Position numbers and translations under genes: made by a program | NCBI RefSeq assembly: GCF_014197535.1 | Contig: NZ_JACIFV010000001.1 | Location: 496,001 to 560,000 of the forward strand | Reading direction: 5' to 3' | DNA from: Rhizobium aethiopicum | GTDB lineage: Bacteria; Pseudomonadota; Alphaproteobacteria; Rhizobiales; Rhizobiaceae | Length of the DNA stretch: 64,000 nt | Shown here: positions 1-9,700 of the stretch, in pieces | How positions within the stretch are numbered: the first letter of the stretch is position 1 | Layout: each line of letters begins with the position of its first letter | Notes under the pieces: model-generated | The model's input: the letters and a program-made list of their open reading frames with translations, nothing else | What the model was told of the DNA's origin: nothing | Databases searched by the model: none

Positions 1-153
1 GCTGAGTCGGCTCCGTCCCGTGTCCCGCGGGTGACACTGCCAGTATTTCTGAATTGTGGCTCCCGGGACTGTGGAGAAGTCGAACAATGGGCACAGCGTT
101 CAGGATTTAGGCGAGACGAGCCCCGCTCCTTTCGCAGCCCCTTGATTTTCTCC

Positions 154-178
154 ATCCGGAATTGCAAATCCGGAATTG
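154..178. repeat. Short direct repeat in the dnaB leader
   Basis: An 11-base word, ATCCGGAATTG, occurs at 154-164 and again at 168-178, just ahead of the dnaB start. The rest of bases 1-194 shows no open reading frame or clear promoter that I can support. The repeat could be chance or a binding site; nothing else in the sequence decides this. Confidence 0.4.
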
Positions 179-194
179 GAAAAAGACAGAACGG

Positions 195-1697
195 ATGATG
201 ATGAACGACGCCGCTCGAAAGATTGCAGCCGTTGCTCCGTCGGAGCAGCATTACCGCGAAGCACCCAACAATATCGAAGCCGAGCAGGCGCTTCTCGGCG
301 CCATTCTAATGAACAACGACGCCTATTACCGGGTGTCGGATTTCCTGAAGCCGATCCATCTCTACGAACCGCTGCACCGGAAGATCTTCGAGGTCGCCGG
401 CGACATCATCCGCATGGGCAAGATCGCCAATCCGGTAACGATCAAGACCTTCCTGAAGGCCGACGAGAAAGTCGGCGACATGACGGTTTCGCAATATCTG
501 GCGAGCCTTGTCAGCAATGCCGTCACCGTCATCAATGCCGAGGATTATGGCCGGGCGATCTATGATCTCGCGCTGCGCCGGGCGCTGATCACCATCGGCG
601 AGGATGTCGTCAACATCGCCTATGACGCGCCGCTCGATATGCCGCCGCAGTCGCAGATCGAGGATACCGAACGCCGGCTGTTCGAGCTCGCCGAAAACGG
701 CCGTTACGATGGCGGCTTCCAGTCCTTCAACGACGCCGTGGCGCTGGCGATCGACATGGCCGCCGTCGCCAAGGAACGCGACGGCGGCCTTTCCGGCATT
801 TCCACCGGCATCCATTCGCTGGATTCGAAGATGGGCGGCCTGCAGCGTTCGGACTTGATCATCCTCGCCGGACGCCCCGGCATGGGCAAGACCTCGCTTG
901 CCACGAACATCGCCTACAATATCGCCGCCGCCTACGAAGGCGAGGTCCAGTCGGACGGCAGCATGAAGGCGAAAAACGGCGGCGTCGTCGGCTTTTATTC
1001 ACTCGAAATGTCGTCGGAACAGCTCGCCACCCGTATCATCTCCGAGCAGACGGAAGTCTCCTCCTCGAAGATCCGCCGCGGCGACATCAACGATGCCGAT
1101 TTCGAAAAGCTCGTCGCCTGCTCGATGATGATGCAGAAAGTGCCGCTCTATATCGACCAGACCGGCGGCATCTCGATCGCCCAGCTTTCAGCGCGGGCGC
1201 GCCGCCTCAAGCGCCAGCGCGGCCTCGATGTGCTTGTGGTCGACTACGTGCAGCTGATGACCGGCTCGGGCAAGTCAAGCGACAACCGCGTCCAGGAAAT
1301 CACCCAGATCACTACCGGCCTCAAGGCGCTCGGCAAGGAGCTCAACGTTCCGATCATCGCGCTGTCGCAGCTGTCGCGTCAGGTCGAAAGCCGCGACGAC
1401 AAGCGCCCGCAGCTCTCCGACCTTCGTGAATCCGGCTCGATCGAGCAGGATGCCGACGTCGTGCTCTTCGTGTTCCGCGAGGAATATTACGTCAAGAACC
1501 AGGAGCCGCGCGATCCTCACGATCCCAAATATCCGGAATGGGAAGCACTGTTCGACAAGGTGAAGGGCACGGCTGACGTGATCATCGCCAAGCAGCGTCA
1601 CGGACCGACAGGCACGGTGAAGCTAGCCTTCCAGGCGGAATTCACGCGCTTCGCCGACCTCGCAGATCCTTCCTTCATCCAATACGAGGAACATTGA
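195..1697 (+). CDS. dnaB: Replicative DNA helicase DnaB
   Basis: Hexameric 5'-3' helicase that unwinds DNA at the replication fork and recruits primase. The 500-residue product has the DnaB N-terminal domain (about residues 20-125, with NIEAEQALLGAIL) and a RecA-like core with Walker A GRPGMGKTS near residue 226 and Walker B VLVVDYVQL near 345, followed by the arginine-rich SQLSRQVE segment. Full length for the family. Three ATG codons stand in a row at 195, 198 and 201; an in-frame ATG at 162 is possible, but the family usually begins close to the MNDAARK segment. The stop codon lies inside a terminator hairpin. Confidence 0.97.
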   Translation: MMMNDAARKIAAVAPSEQHYREAPNNIEAEQALLGAILMNNDAYYRVSDFLKPIHLYEPLHRKIFEVAGDIIRMGKIANPVTIKTFLKADEKVGDMTVSQYLASLVSNAVTVINAEDYGRAIYDLALRRALITIGEDVVNIAYDAPLDMPPQSQIEDTERRLFELAENGRYDGGFQSFNDAVALAIDMAAVAKERDGGLSGISTGIHSLDSKMGGLQRSDLIILAGRPGMGKTSLATNIAYNIAAAYEGEVQSDGSMKAKNGGVVGFYSLEMSSEQLATRIISEQTEVSSSKIRRGDINDADFEKLVACSMMMQKVPLYIDQTGGISIAQLSARARRLKRQRGLDVLVVDYVQLMTGSGKSSDNRVQEITQITTGLKALGKELNVPIIALSQLSRQVESRDDKRPQLSDLRESGSIEQDADVVLFVFREEYYVKNQEPRDPHDPKYPEWEALFDKVKGTADVIIAKQRHGPTGTVKLAFQAEFTRFADLADPSFIQYEEH

Positions 1698-1722
1698 CGC
1701 GGTTTCCCGCGTCGATTTTCTT
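1696..1722 (+). terminator. Intrinsic terminator of dnaB
   Basis: A perfect 7-bp stem, GACGCGG (1696-1702) and CCGCGTC (1707-1713), closes a TTTC loop and is followed by GATTTTCTT. The hairpin begins within the dnaB stop codon. It fits a Rho-independent terminator separating dnaB from the opposing azlD. Confidence 0.65.
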
Positions 1723-2024
1723 CAGAGCCCTGCAGCCCGCAACAGCGCAACCGTTGCGACGCCGACCACGACGCTTGCAAGCATCGGCAGGCGGCGCGCG
1801 GCGATTGCCGTTGCCGCGCAGGCCAGCGTCTCCGCCCAGCCGGTCGCAAAGGCGGTCGGGGCGATGACGGCCATCAGCACGGCCGGCGGAATGGCTTCGA
1901 TCGCCGTTCTCCGGCGCTCATCGATCTCGACATGCCGGATCAGAACGAGACCGCTGACGCGGGTGAAGACGGTTGCGGCAGCCATCGCGAGGATGGCGAT
2001 AAGGATATCGAAATCCAGCGTCAT
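1722..2024 (-). CDS. azlD: AzlD-family branched-chain amino acid export subunit
   Basis: Small (100-residue) hydrophobic inner-membrane protein, the partner of AzlC in AzlCD-type exporters of branched-chain and related amino acids. About four membrane segments are visible, with the short polar stretch EIDERRRTAIEAIPPAVL between the first and second. Its ATG overlaps the azlC stop as ATGA, so the two are translationally coupled. The family role is established; the substrate here is not shown by sequence. Confidence 0.88.
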   Translation of the reverse strand: MTLDFDILIAILAMAAATVFTRVSGLVLIRHVEIDERRRTAIEAIPPAVLMAVIAPTAFATGWAETLACAATAIAARRLPMLASVVVGVATVALLRAAGL

Positions 2025-2740
2025 GCCGCCTGCTCCCGCGCCCTGCCCTGCCAGAGGGCCATTGCCAGCCCAGCCAGCGCACCGGCGGCGATATACCAGA
2101 CCCCCGGCACGAAATGGTGGGCTGCAACGGAAGCGCTACCACTGGCAGCAAGGACCGCGCCGGTTTCCGGCCCCTTCCAGAAGCCCATGACCAGCACGAC
2201 GAAGACAGCCGGAAAGGCGAAGTCGAGGCCGATGACGGCAGGATTGCCGAGAAAGGCGCCGAGCAGTGCGCCTGTCAGCGACGAGCCGACCCAGGTGAGG
2301 TAAAAGGGCGTGACGATGCCGGCATACCAAGCGGGTGTCAGCCGCGTGCTGCCGGCCCGGAATTCCGCCATGGCCCAGAGCTCATCGGCGAGAAAGAGCA
2401 TGGCGATATAACGTTTGACGCCGGGGAAGGACTGCATCTTCGTGCCGATCGACGCGCTCATCAGCACGTGGCGGATATTGACCAGCAGGGCCGCGAAGCC
2501 GACGCCGATCCAGCTTGCCGGATGCGCCCAGATGTCCATCGCGACGAATTGCGAACCACCCGCAAAGACAAGCGCGCTCATCAGTGTCGTTTCCAGCGGC
2601 GAAAGGCCCTTGGTGGCGGCGACCGCGCCGAAGACCAGGCCGATCGGCAAGACGGCGACGACAAGCGGAAAGATGGTGCGCATACCGGCGAGAAATTCGC
2701 CAAGACGAAATTCGCCGGATGGCCGGCTGTGCTGCAACAT
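2021..2740 (-). CDS. azlC: AzlC-family branched-chain amino acid permease
   Basis: Large membrane subunit of an AzlCD exporter, 239 residues with multiple membrane helices. Family hallmarks are the FGAVAATKGLSPLETTLMSALVFAGG region (read in two parts) and the NIRHVLM and DELWA motifs. The ATG at 2740 has a strong AGGAGGT ribosome site seven bases upstream. It lies 67 bases downstream of an AraC-type gene in the same direction and overlaps azlD by four bases, so araC-azlC-azlD probably form one unit in which the regulator controls export. Confidence 0.92.
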   Translation of the reverse strand: MLQHSRPSGEFRLGEFLAGMRTIFPLVVAVLPIGLVFGAVAATKGLSPLETTLMSALVFAGGSQFVAMDIWAHPASWIGVGFAALLVNIRHVLMSASIGTKMQSFPGVKRYIAMLFLADELWAMAEFRAGSTRLTPAWYAGIVTPFYLTWVGSSLTGALLGAFLGNPAVIGLDFAFPAVFVVLVMGFWKGPETGAVLAASGSASVAAHHFVPGVWYIAAGALAGLAMALWQGRAREQAA

Positions 2741-2807
2741 GGCAACCTCCTGATCAAGATCGCGGAGGAGTAGCCCAGCCCGCCACGGCCGTATTGAACG
2801 AAAGTGA

Positions 2808-3665
2808 TCAGCCCAGGCGGAACTGGCCAGGAGTTACGCCCGTGCGCGCCTTGAAATGCCGGGTGAAATGCGCCTGATCGGCAAAACCACATTCGAGCGC
2901 GATATCGGCCGGCATGCGCCCCTGCCGCAGCAGCCGGCGGGCCACCTGCACGCGCCGATCGGTCAGGAAAGCATGGGGCGTGATGTGATATTCCTTGCGG
3001 AAGGCGCGGATGAGGTGAGCACGGCTCAAACCCGCCACTCCGGCCAATTCCTCGAGCCCGATGTCGCTATCGAAATTCTCGACCAGGTATTCGCGGGCGC
3101 GGGCGACGGCGCTTCGCTCCTGCGTATCGACAGGCACGACAATCGTCCTGCCGTGACGCGCAAAGATCGCCGCCAGAACCGAGAACATGCCTTCATCGGC
3201 CTCCAGCGCGCCCGCGCCGCTTTCGAGCGTGCGGTGGGCGGCATGAAAGGCGTTGGCAAGCTGCGGATCGCGTGGAAGAGCGCCGGAGAAGGACGGCGTT
3301 GCTTGGAAGGCCTTGCCGGTGACATCCTCCAGAATATCGACGAACAGCTTCGTGTCAGGATAGATCATGCGGTAGCGGTAGCCTTCACCGCCCGGAGCGC
3401 CGTCATGGATGACACCGGGGTCGATGAGGTAAAGGTCGCCCGGCCCGGTTTCCTCCCGCCTGCCGCTGAGGGTGGCGATCTGGGTGCCACTTTCTATCGC
3501 GCCGATGCTGAAGGTATCGTGCGCATGCGGCGCGTACTCGTGCGTGAGAAAGGTGGCGCTCAGGCACTCCATGCCGCGGAAACGGGTATCCCGCCAGAAG
3601 CGGGCCGATTCCACATTGGCCAGCGGCATGGCCTCCGCGGCCTCTTTCTGCGATACGTTGTGCAT
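2808..3665 (-). CDS. AraC-family transcriptional regulator with cupin sensor
   Basis: 285 residues. An N-terminal AraC-type cupin domain (about 25-160; HAHDTFSIGAI, GDLYLIDPGVIHDG) likely binds the inducer. Two C-terminal helix-turn-helix motifs (about 185-285) include LEELAGVAGLSRAHLIRAF and ALECGFADQAHFTRHFK. The ATG at 3665 has a weak ribosome site; a second ATG at 3629 (MPLANVES) has GAGG-type purines before it and is a fair alternative. The neighbouring azlCD genes downstream are the probable target. The effector is unknown. Confidence 0.9.
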   Translation of the reverse strand: MHNVSQKEAAEAMPLANVESARFWRDTRFRGMECLSATFLTHEYAPHAHDTFSIGAIESGTQIATLSGRREETGPGDLYLIDPGVIHDGAPGGEGYRYRMIYPDTKLFVDILEDVTGKAFQATPSFSGALPRDPQLANAFHAAHRTLESGAGALEADEGMFSVLAAIFARHGRTIVVPVDTQERSAVARAREYLVENFDSDIGLEELAGVAGLSRAHLIRAFRKEYHITPHAFLTDRRVQVARRLLRQGRMPADIALECGFADQAHFTRHFKARTGVTPGQFRLG

Positions 3666-3816
3666 CCAATAGAATTAGCGGGGAAGCCGGCACGCGTCTT
3701 GAACAAAAGTGATCGGACGAAAGGCAAAGGGTGATATGTGACCGCCTGCGCTTTTCCTTGGCCACAATGCTCTCTAGACTGGGCGACACGGCTCCTTCAT
3801 TTCTTCACGGCGATTC

Positions 3817-4980
3817 ATGACAGATTTTCCCATCCCCTTCGAAGACGACGATCTTTTCACTTCCGCAGGCCTGCGGCTGACCGTCGATCTGACAGCGCTC
3901 ACGGAAAACTGGCGCGACATGGCGCGCCGCTCGGGCGCAGCGCGCGCCGCCGCCGTCGTCAAGGCGGACGCCTACGGCACGGGCATCGAGGATGCGGGCG
4001 AAGCGCTCTATCTCGCAGGCGCCCGGGATTTTTTCGTCGCGACCGTCGATGAAGGCGTGACCCTTCGCCTCTATGCGCCCGAGGCGCGCATCTTCGTGCT
4101 CTCGGGCATATGGCCGGGCACGGAACGGCGGTTCTTCGACAATGATCTGGTGCCGGTGATTTCCTCCGACGAGCAGCTCGCCTTCTGGATGGCGGTGCTT
4201 GCCGATTATGGCGATTATCCCTGCGCGCTGCATGTCGATACTGGCTTCAATCGGCTGGGGCTGCACATCGATGACGCCATCGCCCTTGCCGACGACGTCT
4301 CGCGGCCGGCGAGCTTCGCGCCGGTGCTGGTCATGAGCCACCTCGCCTGCGGCGACGATCCCAGCCATGCCATGAACCGGCAGCAACTCGAATCATTCCG
4401 CAGGGTTAGTGCCGCCTATGAAGGCATCGATGCAAGTCTTGCCGCCTCGGCCGGCATCTTTCTCGGCGAGGATTATCATTTCGACCTGACGCGTCCCGGC
4501 ATCTCGCTCTATGGCGGCGAGGCAGTCAGCGGCATGGCGAACCCGATGCGGCCGGTCGCCACCGCGGAAGCACGCATCATCCAGGTGCGAACCGTCGGGG
4601 CCGGCGAGACCGTCAGCTACGGGCGGGCACTGCAGCTTCGCCGCGACAGCCGGCTGGCGATCGTCTCCGCCGGCTACGCCGACGGTTATATGCGCAGCCA
4701 ATCAAGCGGCGGCGTGCCTCTGCGCCAGGCTGTGCCGCAAGGCGGACAAGGCTTCATCGCCGGACACAAGGTGCCGGTTGCCGGCCGGATCACCATGGAC
4801 CTGACGATCTTCGATGTCACCGACCTGCCCGAGAACGCCGTGCGCGCCGGCGATTATGTCGAGCTGTTCGGAAAGAACATGCCTCTCGACGAGGTGGCGC
4901 GGGCGGCGGGCACGATCGGCTACGAGATCCTCACCAGCATGGGGCTGCGCCACGAACGGCGCTACGTCGCCGAGGAATAG
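3817..4980 (+). CDS. alr: Alanine racemase
   Basis: Interconverts L- and D-alanine with pyridoxal phosphate, supplying D-alanine for peptidoglycan. The 387-residue product has the PLP-lysine motif VVKADAYGTG near residue 49, substrate-side SAGYADGY near residue 287 with the second catalytic tyrosine, and the C-terminal Greek-key domain (RITMDLTIFDV). Length is normal. Its ribosome site is weak. It stands alone on the plus strand, convergent with the LysE pseudogene ten bases away. Assignment to the biosynthetic rather than the catabolic enzyme (dadX) is not decided by sequence. Confidence 0.95.
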   Translation: MTDFPIPFEDDDLFTSAGLRLTVDLTALTENWRDMARRSGAARAAAVVKADAYGTGIEDAGEALYLAGARDFFVATVDEGVTLRLYAPEARIFVLSGIWPGTERRFFDNDLVPVISSDEQLAFWMAVLADYGDYPCALHVDTGFNRLGLHIDDAIALADDVSRPASFAPVLVMSHLACGDDPSHAMNRQQLESFRRVSAAYEGIDASLAASAGIFLGEDYHFDLTRPGISLYGGEAVSGMANPMRPVATAEARIIQVRTVGAGETVSYGRALQLRRDSRLAIVSAGYADGYMRSQSSGGVPLRQAVPQGGQGFIAGHKVPVAGRITMDLTIFDVTDLPENAVRAGDYVELFGKNMPLDEVARAAGTIGYEILTSMGLRHERRYVAEE

Positions 4981-4989
4981 GCCTCGCTG

Positions 4990-5623
4990 TCATCGACTGC
5001 TTAGGGCAAGACGCACACCGAGCGCCACGAAAAGCGCGCCGAGGCTGCGATCGAGCCATCGTCCGATTTTCGCATTACGCCTGAGCGCATCGGCGAGGCG
5101 TCCTCCGAGAAGCACGAGCGGCGGTTCGATGAAGGCGGCGACGGCGATGATGAGCCCGCCATGCAGCATCAGCTGGGCCCATGCCGGCTCCGCCCCCTCG
5201 ACAACGAATTGCGGCAGGAATGCAAGGAAGAATATCGCCACTTTCGGATTGAGCAGCGACACCAGTATCCCTTGCCGATAGATCCTTGCGGCCGGGACTT
5301 CCTCACCAGTGGCATTGATCAGGCCATTGTCGCCGCTGGCGCGCGGAGCTTGAATGCCCAGCCAGACGAGGTAAACGGCACCGAGCCATTTGACCGCGGA
5401 GAATGCCAAGGCAGAGGCGGCAAGCACCGCGGAAAGGCCCAATGCCGCGTTCAGAACATGCAGGCACGCGCCTGACCAGACGCCGAACAATGCGGAAAAA
5501 CCGGCGCGTTTCCCTCCTCTCATCGTATGGCCGAGGATGAAGGCGATGTCTGGGCCTGGCGAGAGGTTCAGCAAAACCCGCCGACAGAAATGCAAGCCAA
5601 TGCGCGAGCGAATAGTCGAACAT
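4990..5623 (-). pseudogene. LysE/RhtB-type amino acid exporter, frameshifted
   Basis: The 3' nine-tenths encodes a typical LysE/RhtB translocator (LNLSPGPDIAFILGHTMRGG, then five hydrophobic segments). The true N-terminus, MFDYSLAHWLAFLSAGF, is in another frame, starting at ATG 5623 with GGTGGAAG just before it. The two frames meet near 5570-5575 at GGTTTTGCTGAAC: two bases are missing (or one is extra) relative to an uninterrupted AGF-LLNLSPGP reading. The gene is therefore broken, unless this is a sequencing error in the short T run. An internal start could only make a product lacking the first membrane helix. Confidence 0.8.
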
Positions 5624-5789
5624 CTTCCACCGTTCCTGATGATCAGAGGCGAAAAGCATAGGCACGGCGAAGGCTGATGGGGAAATCATTAGTTTTGATC
5701 CATCGCGATAGCCATTATCTCGAGCACGACAATGATTCGGTGAAGCATTCGATGGCTTCATTTGTGGAACGCGACTGAAAGAAAGATTG

Positions 5790-7190
5790 ATGGCGAAGGC
5801 CAAGACACAATTCATCTGCCAGAATTGCGGCGCGGTTCATAACCGATGGGCCGGCAAATGCGACAATTGCGGCGAGTGGAACACCATCGTCGAGGAAGAC
5901 CCGATGGGCGGCATCGGCGCCGGTCCCGGCAAGACGCCGAAGAAGGGCCGGCCGGTGACGCTGACGGCGCTGTCGGGCGAGATCGAGGAGGCGCCGCGCA
6001 TCCATACCGCCATGTCGGAGCTCGACCGGGCGCTCGGCGGCGGGTTCGTGCGCGGTTCGGCTGTACTGATCGGCGGCGATCCCGGCATTGGCAAATCGAC
6101 GCTGCTGATGCAGGCGGCCGCCGCCCTCGCCCGGCGCGGCCACAAGATCATCTACGTCTCCGGCGAGGAGGCGGTGGCGCAGGTCCGGCTGCGAGCGCAA
6201 CGTCTTGCCGCAGCCGATACCGACGTGATGCTGGCGGCCGAAACCAATGTCGAGGATATTCTGGCGACGCTTGCCGAGGGCAAACGCCCGGATCTCGTCA
6301 TCATCGATTCGATCCAGACGCTGTGGAGCGAGCTTGCCGACTCCGCACCTGGAACGGTGACGCAGGTGCGCACCGGCGTTCAGTCGATGATCCGTTTCGC
6401 CAAACAGACGGGAGCCGCCATGGTGCTCGTCGGGCATGTGACCAAGGACGGCCAGATCGCAGGTCCGCGCGTCGTCGAGCACATGGTCGATGCCGTGCTC
6501 TATTTCGAAGGCGACCGCGGCCATCACTACCGCATCCTGCGCACGGTCAAAAACCGCTTCGGCCCGACCGACGAGATCGGCGTCTTCGAAATGTCCGACA
6601 AAGGACTGCGCGAGGTCGCCAACCCCTCCGAGCTCTTCCTCGGCGAACGCAACGAAAAATCACCTGGCGCTGCGGTCTTTGCCGGCATGGAGGGGACGCG
6701 GCCCGTGCTCGTCGAGGTGCAGGCGCTGGTGGCGCCGACCTCGCTCGGCACGCCGCGGCGGGCCGTGGTCGGATGGGATTCGGCCCGGTTGTCGATGATC
6801 CTGGCGGTGCTGGAGGCCCATTGCGGCGTCAGGCTCGGCCAGCACGACGTTTATCTCAATATCGCCGGCGGCTACCGCATCTCCGAACCGGCGGCCGATC
6901 TCGCCGTCGCCTCGGCGCTGGTTTCCTCGCTCGCCGGTATTGCCCTTCCCGCCGATTGCGTCTATTTCGGCGAAGTCAGCCTGTCGGGCGCCATCCGGCC
7001 GGTTGCGCACACCTCCCAGCGCCTCAAGGAAGCCGAGAAGCTGGGCTTTTCCGCTGCGCTGCTTCCTTCCGCCTCCGCCGAGCTGCCGAAGGGTTCCGGC
7101 GGGCGATGGAGCGAGGTCGAAAGCCTGCCGGATCTGGTGGCGCGCATCGCCGGTTCGAAGGGGGCGCTGCGTGTGGAAGACGAGGTTTGA
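5790..7190 (+). CDS. radA: DNA repair protein RadA (Sms)
   Basis: Branch-migration helicase of recombinational repair. The 466-residue product has an N-terminal four-cysteine zinc finger (CQNCG...CDNCGEWN), a RecA-like ATPase with Walker A GGDPGIGKST near residue 95 and the RadA-specific KNRFG motif (about residue 252), and a C-terminal Lon-like domain (GGYRISEPAADLAVA). ATG at 5790 is chosen over the adjacent TTG at 5787. The same strand continues with cvpA and purF, an order common in rhizobia. Confidence 0.96.
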   Translation: MAKAKTQFICQNCGAVHNRWAGKCDNCGEWNTIVEEDPMGGIGAGPGKTPKKGRPVTLTALSGEIEEAPRIHTAMSELDRALGGGFVRGSAVLIGGDPGIGKSTLLMQAAAALARRGHKIIYVSGEEAVAQVRLRAQRLAAADTDVMLAAETNVEDILATLAEGKRPDLVIIDSIQTLWSELADSAPGTVTQVRTGVQSMIRFAKQTGAAMVLVGHVTKDGQIAGPRVVEHMVDAVLYFEGDRGHHYRILRTVKNRFGPTDEIGVFEMSDKGLREVANPSELFLGERNEKSPGAAVFAGMEGTRPVLVEVQALVAPTSLGTPRRAVVGWDSARLSMILAVLEAHCGVRLGQHDVYLNIAGGYRISEPAADLAVASALVSSLAGIALPADCVYFGEVSLSGAIRPVAHTSQRLKEAEKLGFSAALLPSASAELPKGSGGRWSEVESLPDLVARIAGSKGALRVEDEV

Positions 7191-7280
7191 TCCTTTCATT
7201 GCCGGGAATGGTGATGATATAGGAGGCACACGACAAGGCGCGACTCGGCCGCCGAGCGGCAGTCCTGGAGTTGAATTTAC

Positions 7281-7898
7281 ATGCCCATTACGATTTTCGA
7301 CGGTATTGTCATCGGCGTCGTGCTCTTCTCCGCCGTGCTGGCGATGGTCCGCGGCTTTTCCCGCGAGATCCTTTCGATCGCGAGCTGGGGCGGTTCGGCC
7401 GCCGCCGCCTACTATCTCTACCCGTACCTGCTGCCCTATGCGAAGAAATACACCGATGACGATCGCATCGCGATCGCCGGTTCGGCAGCCGTCGTCTTCC
7501 TGATCGCGCTCATCGTCATCTCCTTCATCACCATGAAGATCGCCGATTTCATCATCGACAGCCGCATCGGCGCGCTTGACCGCACCCTCGGCTTCCTGTT
7601 CGGCGCGGCCCGCGGCCTGCTGCTGATGGTCGTCGCCGTCGCCTTCTGGAACTGGCTTGTTGATGTCGACCATCGACCGGCCTGGGTCAACGAAGCCAAG
7701 TCGAAGCCCTTTCTGGATTCTATGGTCGTGAAGCTGAAGGCGGTGCTGCCGGAGCAATTCGCCCAGATGATACAGGCGAGCTTCCGTGATAAGATGCAGT
7801 CGCCGGCACAGGGCAGCGAAGGCGCCACGCCGCCGGCGGCCGATCAAGCGCCGGCGGAAGACGCGCCTGCAGGCAGCGCGCAGCAGCCGGCGAATTGA
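7281..7898 (+). CDS. cvpA: CvpA-family inner membrane protein
   Basis: 205 residues with four predicted membrane helices in the first 130 residues and a C-terminal Ala/Pro/Gln-rich tail that looks disordered. Motifs MPITIFDGIVIGVVLFSA and SRIGALDRTLGFLFGAARG are typical of CvpA/colicin V production proteins, which in other bacteria are needed for colicin V export and envelope homeostasis. Located directly upstream of purF, as in many proteobacteria. The molecular activity of the family is unresolved. Confidence 0.92.
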   Translation: MPITIFDGIVIGVVLFSAVLAMVRGFSREILSIASWGGSAAAAYYLYPYLLPYAKKYTDDDRIAIAGSAAVVFLIALIVISFITMKIADFIIDSRIGALDRTLGFLFGAARGLLLMVVAVAFWNWLVDVDHRPAWVNEAKSKPFLDSMVVKLKAVLPEQFAQMIQASFRDKMQSPAQGSEGATPPAADQAPAEDAPAGSAQQPAN

Positions 7899-7962
7899 CG
7901 CAGTGTTCAGCAGCTTGACTCGCCTCGCGGCAATTGCCATTTGAGCGGGACGTGAAATAAGG

Positions 7963-8025
7963 GTCCGGCCGGGCATTCCAGCTCCGCCGGACCTAAGCCG
8001 TTTCAGAGCCCGCTGAACGGGCTTT
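7963..8025 (+). terminator. Two hairpins between cvpA and purF
   Basis: Stem 1 pairs GTCCGGC (7963-7969) with GCCGGAC (7986-7992). Stem 2 pairs AGCCCG (8007-8012) with CGGGCT (8018-8023) around CTGAA and is followed by a short T run. Together they could end cvpA transcription or form the leader of purF. The U-tract is short, so termination is only moderately supported. Confidence 0.45.
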
Positions 8026-8131
8026 GAATGCAGATGTCGTTCAGCACGAAGCTATCGGAAACCTGCGAGATTTCCGGTATCGTGCTATTGGTAATGCCGA
8101 TCCATTCTTGTGAGAGCAGAGGCCCGCAGAA

Positions 8132-9622
8132 ATGAACCAGTCCCATTCCTTCCCAATCGACGATCCGCTCGACGGAGATACGCTGCATGAGGAATGCGGC
8201 GTTTTCGGAATTCTGGGACATCCCGATGCCGCAGCTCTCACGGCTCTCGGGCTGCACGCCCTGCAGCACCGCGGACAGGAGGCAGCCGGCATCGTCTCCT
8301 TCGATGGCAAGCGCTTCTATCAGGAACGCCATATGGGCCTGGTGGGAGACCACTATACCAATCCAATGACCCTGGCCCGCCTGCCCGGCAGCATAGCGAT
8401 CGGCCACACACGCTACTCCACGACAGGCGAAGTAGCGATGCGCAACGTGCAGCCGCTGTTTGCCGAACTGGAAGAAGGCGGCATCGCCGTCGCCCATAAC
8501 GGCAATTTCACCAATGGCCTGACGCTGCGCCGCCAGATTATCGCCACCGGCGCCATCTGTCAGTCGACCTCCGATACCGAGGTCGTCCTGCATCTCATCG
8601 CCCGGTCGCGCCATGCTTCGACATCCGACCGGTTCATCGACGCCATCCGCCAGATGGAAGGCGGCTATTCGATGCTTGCCATGACCCGCACCAAGCTGAT
8701 TGCCGCACGCGACCCCACCGGCATCCGTCCGCTTGTCATGGGCGAACTCGACGGCAAGCCGATCTTCTGCTCGGAAACCTGCGCGCTGGACATCATCGGC
8801 GCCAAGTTCATCCGCGACGTGGAAAACGGCGAGGTCATCATCTGCGAAATCCAGGCTGACGGCTCGATCAGCGTCGATGCCCGCAAGCCCAGCAAGCCGC
8901 AGCCGGAGCGTCTCTGCCTGTTCGAATATGTCTATTTCGCCCGTCCGGATTCGGTCGTCGGCGGCCGCAACGTCTATACGACGCGCAAGAACATGGGCAT
9001 GAACCTCGCCAAGGAATCGCCTGTCGATGCCGATGTCGTCGTGCCGGTGCCGGATGGCGGCACGCCCGCGGCTCTCGGCTATGCGCAGGAAAGCGGCATC
9101 CCGTTCGAATACGGCATCATCCGCAACCATTATGTCGGCCGTACCTTCATCGAGCCGACGCAGCAGATCCGCGCCTTCGGCGTCAAGCTGAAGCATTCCG
9201 CCAACCGGGCGATGATCGAAGGCAAGCGCGTGGTGCTGGTCGATGATTCCATCGTGCGCGGTACGACGTCGCTGAAGATCGTACAGATGATCCGCGAGGC
9301 CGGTGCGCGCGAAGTCCATATCCGCGTCGCAAGTCCGATGATCTTTTTCCCGGATTTCTACGGAATCGATACGCCCGACGCCGACAAGCTGCTCGCCAAC
9401 CAATATGCCGACGTCGAAGCCATGGCCAAATATATCGGCGCGGATTCGCTTGCCTTCCTGTCGATCAACGGACTTTACCGCGCCGTCGGCGGCGAGGACC
9501 GCAACCCGGCCCGCCCGCAGTTCACCGACCACTACTTCACCGGCGACTATCCAACCCGGCTGCTCGACAAGAACGGCGAATCCATGGGCAACAAGCTTTC
9601 GATGCTTGCCAGCAACGGCTGA
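8132..9622 (+). CDS. purF: Amidophosphoribosyltransferase
   Basis: First committed step of purine synthesis: PRPP plus glutamine gives 5-phosphoribosylamine. 496 residues. A short propeptide ends before the catalytic cysteine of ECGVFGILG (about residue 22), followed by the Ntn glutaminase domain (HTRYSTTGE, VAHNGNFTN) and a C-terminal phosphoribosyltransferase domain with the PRPP motif VVLVDDSIVRGTTS near residue 370. Starts at an ATG preceded by GAGGCCCGCAGAA. Regulation is not evident apart from the hairpins upstream. Confidence 0.97.
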   Translation: MNQSHSFPIDDPLDGDTLHEECGVFGILGHPDAAALTALGLHALQHRGQEAAGIVSFDGKRFYQERHMGLVGDHYTNPMTLARLPGSIAIGHTRYSTTGEVAMRNVQPLFAELEEGGIAVAHNGNFTNGLTLRRQIIATGAICQSTSDTEVVLHLIARSRHASTSDRFIDAIRQMEGGYSMLAMTRTKLIAARDPTGIRPLVMGELDGKPIFCSETCALDIIGAKFIRDVENGEVIICEIQADGSISVDARKPSKPQPERLCLFEYVYFARPDSVVGGRNVYTTRKNMGMNLAKESPVDADVVVPVPDGGTPAALGYAQESGIPFEYGIIRNHYVGRTFIEPTQQIRAFGVKLKHSANRAMIEGKRVVLVDDSIVRGTTSLKIVQMIREAGAREVHIRVASPMIFFPDFYGIDTPDADKLLANQYADVEAMAKYIGADSLAFLSINGLYRAVGGEDRNPARPQFTDHYFTGDYPTRLLDKNGESMGNKLSMLASNG

Positions 9623-9700
9623 GCCGCTGCCGCTTTGACTTTCGCTTCCGAGGGGCCTATTGCGCCCCTCACCTTCGCAAGCAAATCCGGAACCGGACAG

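Noticed and set aside
6660..7976. A 438-codon minus-strand frame
   Set aside because: It runs across the opposite strand of radA and cvpA, both confident genes, and shows no domain.
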